DNA of 28,360 nt from CAZBQG01 sp964493945 (GTDB taxonomy: Bacteria > Pseudomonadota > Alphaproteobacteria > Rhodospirillales > UBA2165): contig CAZBQG010000018.1 in NCBI GenBank assembly GCA_964493945.1, positions 1-28,360 of the forward strand, in the 5' to 3' direction. Shown here in pieces: positions 1 through 6,527 of the stretch (the first letter of the stretch is position 1; each line of letters starts with the position of its first letter). The translations under genes and the position numbers were made by a program. Under the pieces are notes generated by a model. The model searched no databases, had not been told where the DNA came from, and saw nothing but the letters and a program-made list of their open reading frames with translations.

Positions 1-209
1 GGTGTTTGAATCACAAGCTGGTTAATCAGGCGGTAATTGAGTACAGAACCTAGAACTCGTATACGGGACGCCTAGACACAAAAGAAATGGTGTTTGGTGG
101 TATGAGCGAATTTACGCTTGGTGTTTGCCCATCTGGGGGGTGAGTCTATCCATGGTAGATAGATACCCATTATCTGACCAAGCCCATTTAGAGCGGTTCA
201 AGATTGAGG

Positions 210-228
210 ATGCCGTCTAGAACGGCAT
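210..228. repeat. Perfect inverted repeat, possible hairpin
   Basis: ATGCCGT (210-216) and ACGGCAT (222-228) form a 7-bp perfect stem around a 5-nt loop. There is no T run directly after it on either strand, so it is not a classic intrinsic terminator. It lies about 100 nt beyond the stop of the UbiD-family gene and could be a 3' end stabiliser or a protein-binding dyad. Confidence 0.45.
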
Positions 229-242
229 GGAAAAACCTGCTG

Positions 243-280
243 AAAAAAAAGCTCAACTGGTTTTTTGAATTGTAGGAGCT
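243..280 (-). terminator. Weak candidate intrinsic terminator after the UbiD-family gene
   Basis: Read on the minus strand, AGCTC (280-276) can pair with GAGCT (254-250) and is followed directly by eight T residues (250-243, the first shared with the stem end). It is in the right place to end the leftward UbiD-family transcript. The stem is only 5 bp and the loop is 21 nt, so the call is weak. Confidence 0.25.
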
Positions 281-325
281 TGGGCAAAACATTTTCCAAT
301 TACTCCAGTTTCAATTCCCCCTGTT

Positions 326-1762
326 TCAGGATCCCCCGGGCATGATATGAGCCCATTTGGCGTATAGGCGTTCATCCAGCTCGGTTGAGTTGCGCACCAC
401 CTTGGGGAAGCTGTCCAGCCTTGCATAGGGTTTGCAGGCATCAATCACGACGCGGGCGTTGCGCCCGTCGCCGTTGCCATAGGACATGGGATCCAGGCCC
501 GAACTCCAGCAGCCCTTCAGGGTTTCCAGATCCTCGCGGGGATCGAAGCGGGTGCACATGGCCCAGACCACGTCGCTCATATTGGCCGGATCGATATCTT
601 CGTCCACCACCACCACCCAGCGGTTCACATAAGCCCCGGCATGGCATTGCGAAGCGATCAGTCCGGCCTGTTTGGAATGGCCGGGATAGGCCTGCTTGAT
701 CGATATGGTTAGCCACATGCGCCCACCGCCGGCTTCGTGGGTCCAGACACCTTGCACGCCTGATATGCCCGCTGCCTCCAACTGGTTCCAGACGGCGCCG
801 CTGCGCGATGGGCCGCGCCAGAAGGTGTTGTCGTTGGGGGGCACGGCGGGGGCCGCGCCCACCAGGATTGGATCATCCCGGTGCATCAGGCTTTCGATGC
901 GGATGGCAGGCTCCTGGCGCGCGCCGCTGGCGTAATAGCCGGCCCATTCGCCGAAGGGGCCTTCGTCGATCAGATCATCGGGGGGGATATAGCCTTCAAA
1001 GGCCAATTCGGCCTGTGCCGGGATGGGCAGGCCGGTCACCGGTCCGTTGATCACCGGCATGGCCTGGCCCATGAGCCCGCCGGCGATATCATATTCGTCC
1101 TGGCCGTGGGGCATTTCCATGCCGGCCACCATGAACAATGTGGGATGCATGCCGAGAACCACGGCGACGGGACAGGGTTCACCCAATTCCCGGTATTTGG
1201 AAATTATTTGGTTGCCATGCTTGCCCTTCGACGTCATCACCGAAGCGACGCGGCTGTCATGAGCCTGCACCCGGTAGCAGCCCAGATTTATCCAATCGCT
1301 GTCCGGGTCCTTCATGATCACCATGCAGGCGGTGCCGATATAATTGCCGCCATCCTCTTCGTGCCATTTGGGCGACGGAATTTTCAGGATATCCACCTCG
1401 TCCCCCTGGCTCAGATTTTCCAGGACAGGGCCGCCATTGACCGCCGTCGGCGGGATGGAGGTCATATCGTTCATGTGTTTGCGCCAGAACTGAACCAGAT
1501 CGATTTCGGTCGTATCCGCCGGCAGGCCCAAGGCCACATTGACGCGGCGGACCGAAGTCAAAATATTGGCCAACACCCGGTAGCCTTTTTCATAGCCCGG
1601 TATATCGTCGAACAGGAGCGCGGGGTTGGTCATCTTGCGCATGAAGATATCGACGATGCCGCCAATTTCTTCTTCCCGGTTGGCGCCGCTGATGGTCTTG
1701 AGTTCGCCGGCTTCCTCGATCTCCTCGATCCAGGTTCGCACATCCCATATTTTGTTTAGCAA
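326..1762 (-). CDS. UbiD-family prenyl-FMN-dependent decarboxylase
   Basis: A 478-residue protein of the UbiD/Fdc1 family, cytosolic enzymes that reversibly decarboxylate aromatic or unsaturated acids using prenylated FMN. The residues known from Fdc1 are present at the same spacings. N159, H182 and E223 match the metal/cofactor ligands N168, H191 and E233. R164, E267 and E272 match the catalytic R173, E277 and E282, within NLGCYRVQ and DEGPFGE. The start is a TTG, chosen because AAGGAG sits 9 nt upstream on the minus strand and no better in-frame ATG exists. It is divergent from the Mo-hydroxylase operon across 127 bp, which suggests shared control. No UbiX prenyltransferase is in the window, so the cofactor must be made elsewhere. 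Substrate unknown; an aryl carboxylic acid fits the context. Confidence 0.93.
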   Translation of the reverse strand: MLNKIWDVRTWIEEIEEAGELKTISGANREEEIGGIVDIFMRKMTNPALLFDDIPGYEKGYRVLANILTSVRRVNVALGLPADTTEIDLVQFWRKHMNDMTSIPPTAVNGGPVLENLSQGDEVDILKIPSPKWHEEDGGNYIGTACMVIMKDPDSDWINLGCYRVQAHDSRVASVMTSKGKHGNQIISKYRELGEPCPVAVVLGMHPTLFMVAGMEMPHGQDEYDIAGGLMGQAMPVINGPVTGLPIPAQAELAFEGYIPPDDLIDEGPFGEWAGYYASGARQEPAIRIESLMHRDDPILVGAAPAVPPNDNTFWRGPSRSGAVWNQLEAAGISGVQGVWTHEAGGGRMWLTISIKQAYPGHSKQAGLIASQCHAGAYVNRWVVVVDEDIDPANMSDVVWAMCTRFDPREDLETLKGCWSSGLDPMSYGNGDGRNARVVIDACKPYARLDSFPKVVRNSTELDERLYAKWAHIMPGGS

Positions 1763-1889
1763 TTTCAGGGTCTCCTTATGTCTGAGGCGATGTTTATCGA
1801 CATCAAAACCGAAAGCAACCCTTCAATCCTTATGGGGATCATGCTAGGTAGCCCGGTAATCAGCTACCGACAAAAATGAGGACGCTTGA
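1763..1889. promoter_or_regulatory. Divergent intergenic region with inverted repeat
   Basis: This 127-bp gap separates the minus-strand UbiD-family gene from the plus-strand Mo-hydroxylase operon and should hold both promoters. It contains a perfect dyad GGTAGC (1847-1852) / GCTACC (1863-1868) with a 10-nt spacer, about 20 nt before the ATG at 1890, placed as an operator would be. GAGGA at about 1877-1881 is the likely ribosome binding site of the operon's first gene. I could not assign -35/-10 boxes with confidence. Confidence 0.45.
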
Positions 1890-4190
1890 ATGGCACCGCT
1901 ACTAGCAGGGGAAGACTCGAGATCGGTGCAGCGCATCGAAGATCCGCCGCTGATAACCGGCAAGGGCCGATACGCCGCCGATATAACATTTTCCGGCGAG
2001 CTTCACATGCGCATGGTGCGCTCCCAATACTCCCATGGCGAAATTATCTCCATCGACGTGGCCCAGGCGCTGGCCATGGAAGGCGTCGTGGCGGTGTGGA
2101 CGGCCGAGGACATCAAGAAAATCCCGCCGGTAGATTTCCGGGCCGACCGGGCGGCGGAAAACCTCAAATCATACCGCCAGCCCGTGCTGGCCACGGACCG
2201 GGTGCGCTATGTGGGCGATCCAGTGGCCGCCGTCTTCGCCCGTGATGCCTATCTGGCAGAGGACGCCGCCGAGCGGGTGCGGGTTGAGATCGGGGAGCTG
2301 CCCATCATCCGATCCGCCGTCGATACTCCGGGCGAGTTCGAACCCGGCCTGGGAACGGAGGCGGCCCTGCTCACCCACAGCTATGGCGATGTGGAGGCTG
2401 CCTTCCTGAATGCCCATAAAGTGATAGATCTCGATCTTTGGACGGGCCGTCATTCGGGCGTGCCCATGGAAACCAGGGGCGCCATCGGCCGCTATGACGC
2501 GGAGGCCGGTATTTTGGAGCTGCATGGCGCCGCCAAGGTGCCCCACCGCAACAAGGATACCTTAGTCCGCATGCTGGACCGGGAGCCCGATGGACTGCAT
2601 GTCTTTGAAAGTCATGTGGGTGGCGGCTTTGGCATCCGGGGCGAAATTTATCCCGAAGACGTGCTGGTCCTGGTGGCGGCCCAGCGCCTGGGGCGCCCCA
2701 TAAAGTGGATCGAGGACCGCTACGAACATCTGATGACCGCCAATCAAGGGCGCGAACAGCGCCACCTTGCCCGCATGGCGGTGGACGCCGAAGGCCGCAT
2801 CCTGGGTATGGATGATGAAATATTCCACGACCAGGGCGGCTATGTGCGCACCCATGGGGCGAACGTAGCCAACCGGACCATGTGCATGCTAACCGGGCCT
2901 TACCGGGTGCCGGCCTATCGGGCACTCTGTCATTTCCGCCTGACCAACAAGACCCCGGCGGCCACCTACCGGGCACCGGGCCGCTTCGAAAGCAGCTTCG
3001 TGCGCGAAAGGCTGATGGATGTGTTGGCCCATGAAATGGGGATCGATACCATCGAGATACGCCGGCGGAACCTTATCCATACCGCCGAAATGCCTTACAC
3101 CATCGCCTTCGACGAACCCCATGTGGGGGGTCTGGAGCTGGATTCAGGGGACTTCGCGCTTCTTTTGGACAAGGCGCTGGCCGGTTTCGGCTGGGACGCC
3201 CGGTGCGAAGAGACCAAACGCCGCCGGGCGGCGGGTGAGCTGGCCGGTCTGGGCATCGGCATGTTCGTCGAGGAAGGGGGGCGGGGGCCGTCGGACGGGG
3301 CACGGGTAGCGGTGGACGCGGATGGGGCCGTGGAGGTGGTCACCGGCGGCGCTTCTCTTGGCCAGGGCTTCGAGACCTCCATGGCGCAAATCTGCGCCGA
3401 AGCGCTGGGGATGGATTACCGGCGGGTGCGGGTGATCCATGGCCAGACCAACCGCATTGAATACGGTATCGGTGCCCATGCCACCCGGGCGACGGTGATG
3501 ACCGGCAACGCGGTCCATGTAACCGCACTGAAAGTCCGCGATATGGCCCTGGAGGCAGCGGCGGAATTGCTGCAAACAGACAAAAATGAGTTGGAAATCA
3601 GGGATGGCACGGTTTGTCTTGCCGGTCAGAAAGGAGGGCCCTCCATTACCCTTGGCGAGATCGCCCAGCGCCTGGCAACCGAATCCGGGCTCAAGGCCGA
3701 GGAATTTTTCGAAACCTCCGATACGGTGTTTCCCTATGGCGTCCATCTGGCACAAGTTTTGGTCGACGCCGAAACTGGGCTGGTAACGGTAGAGCGCTTC
3801 ATGGTGGCCTATGATGTGGGCCGCGCCGTCAATCCCCTGATGGTCGAGGGCCAGCTTATGGGTGGCTGCATCCAGGGGCTGGGCGGTGCCCTGTATGAAG
3901 AATTCATCTATGATGAACAGGGCCAGCCCCTGGCCGTCAATTTCGCCGATTACCTGCTGCCAACCATCAACGAGACGCCGGAGACCGATATCCTGATCAC
4001 CGAGGATGCACCAAGCCCGCTTAATTCGCTGGGCCTGAAAAGCGCCGGCGAAGGCGGAATTAACGGTGTGGGTGCGGCCATCGCCGGCGCCATCGGCGAG
4101 GCCATCGGGGCGCCGGGCGCCGTAACCCGTTTGCCCGTGACGCCACAACGGCTTAAAGAGATGTTGGATAATGAGGAGAGGCGGAGTTGA
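1890..4190 (+). CDS. Xanthine dehydrogenase/CoxL-family molybdopterin-binding large subunit 1
   Basis: A 766-residue large subunit of a molybdenum hydroxylase, the chain that carries the Mo-cytosine-dinucleotide cofactor and the substrate site. It shows the N-terminal ald_Xan_dh_C-type domain (about 15-135), then the Mo-cofactor domains with GGGFG at 244-248, an active-site loop TYRAPGR at 359-365, and the AGEGG motif whose E721 is the predicted catalytic glutamate. The loop is not the AYxCSFR of true CO dehydrogenase, so a hydroxylase of an aromatic or heterocyclic substrate is more likely. It is the first gene of a seven-gene operon and overlaps the next gene by 4 nt (TTGA). It is a clear paralogue of the large subunit at 6527-8803; many blocks around GGGFG are nearly identical. 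The FAD and Fe-S partners lie downstream in the same operon. Confidence 0.92.
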   Translation: MAPLLAGEDSRSVQRIEDPPLITGKGRYAADITFSGELHMRMVRSQYSHGEIISIDVAQALAMEGVVAVWTAEDIKKIPPVDFRADRAAENLKSYRQPVLATDRVRYVGDPVAAVFARDAYLAEDAAERVRVEIGELPIIRSAVDTPGEFEPGLGTEAALLTHSYGDVEAAFLNAHKVIDLDLWTGRHSGVPMETRGAIGRYDAEAGILELHGAAKVPHRNKDTLVRMLDREPDGLHVFESHVGGGFGIRGEIYPEDVLVLVAAQRLGRPIKWIEDRYEHLMTANQGREQRHLARMAVDAEGRILGMDDEIFHDQGGYVRTHGANVANRTMCMLTGPYRVPAYRALCHFRLTNKTPAATYRAPGRFESSFVRERLMDVLAHEMGIDTIEIRRRNLIHTAEMPYTIAFDEPHVGGLELDSGDFALLLDKALAGFGWDARCEETKRRRAAGELAGLGIGMFVEEGGRGPSDGARVAVDADGAVEVVTGGASLGQGFETSMAQICAEALGMDYRRVRVIHGQTNRIEYGIGAHATRATVMTGNAVHVTALKVRDMALEAAAELLQTDKNELEIRDGTVCLAGQKGGPSITLGEIAQRLATESGLKAEEFFETSDTVFPYGVHLAQVLVDAETGLVTVERFMVAYDVGRAVNPLMVEGQLMGGCIQGLGGALYEEFIYDEQGQPLAVNFADYLLPTINETPETDILITEDAPSPLNSLGLKSAGEGGINGVGAAIAGAIGEAIGAPGAVTRLPVTPQRLKEMLDNEERRS

Positions 4191-5176
4191 GCAAGAAACT
4201 AGAACTATCCCTGGCCTGCGGCGATTACGAAATCCTGCGCGCCCTCAAAGAAGGCACGGTGCAGCCCGACGGCATCGATCTTACTGTTTTAACCGCCATG
4301 GATTCCAACACCCGGCACTACCGGTTTCTGCGGGGCGGGGAATTTGATGCCGCCGAGGTATCAAGCTCGTCCTACCTCATCTCCCGCGATCAGGGGGAGC
4401 CGTTCAAGGCCATCCCCGTCTTCCCCCACCGCCGTTTCCGCCACGGCTTTGTTTTCATCAATACCAGCAAGGGCATTGAAAAACCCACCGATCTGAATGG
4501 CAAAAAAATCGGCGTCAAACAGTATCAGTCATCGGCCCAATTATGGATAAGGGGTATTTTGCAACATGAGCACGGCGTGTCGGTCCGCTCCATCGACTGG
4601 TATTCGGATGTGGACGAAACCTTTCAATTCAACAAGCCCGATGATTTGAAACTGACCCGGCTGCCCGATGATAAATTCGTCGAAACCATGATCGCCGTTG
4701 GCGAGCTGGACGCCGTGATCCATCCCGACCTGATCAAACCGCTGATCGAAAAGGATGAGCGGGTGGGAAGGCTTTTTCCCGAATTCAAGCAAGAAGAAAT
4801 GGCCTATTACCAGAAAACCGGGATATTCCCCATCATGCATGTGGTGGGTCTTAGGCAGGAAATCGTCGAAAAATATCCCTGGGCTCCGGTCAGCCTTTAT
4901 AATGCCTTCGATCAATCCAAGGCATTGGCCATGCAACGGATGCCAAACCCCAGGATCGTACCCCTAGCCTGGTACCGGGACGCCTGGGAGGAACAGGAGG
5001 AAATTCTTGGGCCCGATCCGTGGGAATACGGCATGACGGACAAAAACCGCGAGCAATTGGAAATGATGACCAACTATTCCCACGAACAGGGGATGATCGG
5101 GGAAGTGAAACCGCTGGATGAGCTGTTCATCGAGGTTTCGCAGGGCGCGAATCGGGGCAGAAAATTCGGCTACTAG
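4187..5176 (+). CDS. 4,5-dihydroxyphthalate decarboxylase-like protein (periplasmic-binding fold)
   Basis: A 329-residue protein resembling the 4,5-dihydroxyphthalate decarboxylase (Pht5) family, whose fold is that of ABC-transporter substrate-binding proteins. Recognisable blocks are the N-terminal LSLACGDYEI, the GGEFDAAEVSSSSYL stretch near residue 51, and the LNGKKIGVKQY segment near 104, typical of type-2 binding proteins. No signal peptide is seen, so it should act in the cytosol as an enzyme rather than a transport receptor. The start is TTG at 4187, with AGGAG 8 nt upstream, overlapping the stop of the preceding large subunit. The next gene follows after 14 nt. Its place between Mo-hydroxylase subunits implies decarboxylation of a hydroxylated ring acid, or a substrate-binding or accessory role. 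Exact reaction unknown. Confidence 0.8.
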   Translation: MSKKLELSLACGDYEILRALKEGTVQPDGIDLTVLTAMDSNTRHYRFLRGGEFDAAEVSSSSYLISRDQGEPFKAIPVFPHRRFRHGFVFINTSKGIEKPTDLNGKKIGVKQYQSSAQLWIRGILQHEHGVSVRSIDWYSDVDETFQFNKPDDLKLTRLPDDKFVETMIAVGELDAVIHPDLIKPLIEKDERVGRLFPEFKQEEMAYYQKTGIFPIMHVVGLRQEIVEKYPWAPVSLYNAFDQSKALAMQRMPNPRIVPLAWYRDAWEEQEEILGPDPWEYGMTDKNREQLEMMTNYSHEQGMIGEVKPLDELFIEVSQGANRGRKFGY

Positions 5177-5190
5177 GAAAGACAACGATC

Positions 5191-6048
5191 ATGAAGCCAT
5201 CAGAATTCCAATATCACGCACCCATGAGCGTGGATGATGCCGTCCAGCGCCTTTCCCAGGTCGCCCCCGATGGCGGCCTGGTGCTGGCCGGCGGTCAAAG
5301 CCTGGTGCCCACCATGGCCTTCCGTCTGGCCAACCCGGACCATCTGGTGGATATCAACCGCATCGAAAGGTTGAACCGGATCAGCGAAGAAGACGGATTG
5401 CTCTCCATCGGTGCCAATGTGCGCCACGCTGCCTTCCACAAGCCGGTTACCGATGGCCCCCTAGGGACGCTGCTTTCTGACGTCGTCCGCCATATCGCCC
5501 ATTATCCCATCCGCCAGCGGGGAACCTTTTGCGGCAGCATCGCCCAGGCCGACCCCTCATCCGAATGGTGCCTGGTGGCCCAGACCCTGGGCGCCACCAT
5601 GGTCACCAAAAGTTCAAGCGGAAGCCGGGATATCGCCGCCCGGGATTTCACCGAAAGCGCCATGACCACACTGCTGGAAGAAGGCGAATTATTGACCGAG
5701 GTGCGCATCCCCCTGCTCTCCAACGATACCCGCTGGGGGTTTTCCGAATTCAACCGCCGGGCCGGGGATTTCGCCCTGGCCATGGCGCTGGTCACCTATC
5801 GGCTGGAAGATGGCATCATTGCCGAAGCCCGCATCGGCATCGGCGGGGCCGAGGATAAAGCCAGACGCATCCCAGAGGCGGAGCAGGCGCTTGAAGGACA
5901 GAAACCAGAACCCGAAGCATTCCAGGCGGCAGCCGATGCCGCCGCCGCCGCCGTCGACCCCCTATCGGATTTCACCACCAGCGCCGATTACCGCCGGGGC
6001 CTGGTGGGCACCATGACCCGGCGCGCATTGGAGCAAGCCGCGTCATGA
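5191..6048 (+). CDS. Molybdenum hydroxylase FAD-binding medium subunit (CoxM-like)
   Basis: A 285-residue FAD subunit that passes electrons from the 2Fe-2S clusters to the final acceptor. It carries the two FAD pyrophosphate-binding signatures of the family: AGGQS at 33-37, and GTFCGSIAQADPSSE at 111-125, where most relatives have a TxGGxxxxADPxxE form. The C-terminal CO-dehydrogenase flavoprotein domain follows, ending with the TSADYRRGL block. Length is normal. The ATG at 5191 has a GGAAAG-type ribosome site. The stop overlaps the ATG of the Fe-S subunit by 4 nt (ATGA), so the two are translationally coupled. As the only FAD subunit in this operon it probably serves both large subunits. Confidence 0.92.
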   Translation: MKPSEFQYHAPMSVDDAVQRLSQVAPDGGLVLAGGQSLVPTMAFRLANPDHLVDINRIERLNRISEEDGLLSIGANVRHAAFHKPVTDGPLGTLLSDVVRHIAHYPIRQRGTFCGSIAQADPSSEWCLVAQTLGATMVTKSSSGSRDIAARDFTESAMTTLLEEGELLTEVRIPLLSNDTRWGFSEFNRRAGDFALAMALVTYRLEDGIIAEARIGIGGAEDKARRIPEAEQALEGQKPEPEAFQAAADAAAAAVDPLSDFTTSADYRRGLVGTMTRRALEQAAS

Positions 6049-6527
6049 GCATCGAAAAGTCTGATATCACGCTGATCATCAATGGCGCCCGCCACAAGAT
6101 CAGCGTCGACCCTCGGCGCACCCTGGCCGATGTCATCCGCGAGGAGTGCGGCCAGACGGGAACCCATCTGGGCTGCGAGCACGGCGTCTGCGGCACCTGC
6201 ACCATCTTGGTCGATGGCGCCCCGGTGCGGTCCTGCCTGATGTTCGCGGTGCAATGCGACGGCCAGGAAATCCGCACCGTAGAGGGACTGGCCAAGGATG
6301 GCGAGATGCATCCCCTGCAAAGCGCCTTCATGGAACACCATGCCCTGCAATGCGGCTTTTGTACGCCCGGGTTCCTGATGCTGGTGGTGGGCGTGTTGGA
6401 GCGGGAACCCGATATCAGCGACGAGGATTTGATCGATGTGCTGTCCTCCAATCTTTGCCGTTGCACCGGTTACGCCAACATCATCAAGGCAGTGAGGGCG
6501 GCGGCGGCGGAAATGAGGGCATCCTGA
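6045..6527 (+). CDS. Molybdenum hydroxylase 2Fe-2S small subunit (CoxS-like)
   Basis: A 160-residue protein with two 2Fe-2S clusters that carries electrons from the Mo site to FAD. The plant-ferredoxin-type N-terminal cluster uses C44, C49, C52 and C64 (GCEHGVCGTC...C). The C-terminal helical cluster uses C103, C106, C138 and C140 (CGFCTPGF and LCRCTGY). All eight cysteines are present and the length is standard. It overlaps the FAD subunit gene by 4 nt upstream. Its TGA shares one base with the ATG of the second large subunit (TGATG at 6525-6529). It is therefore in the middle of a tightly coupled operon. Confidence 0.95.
   Translation: MSIEKSDITLIINGARHKISVDPRRTLADVIREECGQTGTHLGCEHGVCGTCTILVDGAPVRSCLMFAVQCDGQEIRTVEGLAKDGEMHPLQSAFMEHHALQCGFCTPGFLMLVVGVLEREPDISDEDLIDVLSSNLCRCTGYANIIKAVRAAAAEMRAS

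Larger units (their letters stand above)
1..325. other. Non-coding, A+T-richer left edge with short repeats
   Basis: No convincing gene lies here. The stretch is visibly richer in A and T than the coding DNA that follows. It contains three copies of GGTGTTTG (1-8, 89-96, 120-127), a dyad TCTATC/GATAGA (145-150 and 158-163) and a perfect 7-bp hairpin (210-228). An open frame from position 3 to the TAG at 51-53 (about 16 residues, ending YRT) could be the tail of a gene outside the window, but it is too short to identify. It may hold the 3' untranslated region and terminator of the UbiD-family gene, which is transcribed leftward into it. Confidence 0.5.

Noticed and set aside
881..1759. Long open frame on the plus strand opposite the UbiD-family gene
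   Set aside because: It is the antisense of a clearly recognised gene, low-complexity in composition and without domain features. The same applies to other long shadows such as 3144-4148, 7733-8773, 9224-10201 and 11229-12587.
6146..6526. Upstream extension of the second large subunit to an 885-residue protein
   Set aside because: It runs through the Fe-S gene in another frame, shows no family similarity, and the ATG at 6527 gives the normal N-terminus and stop/start coupling.
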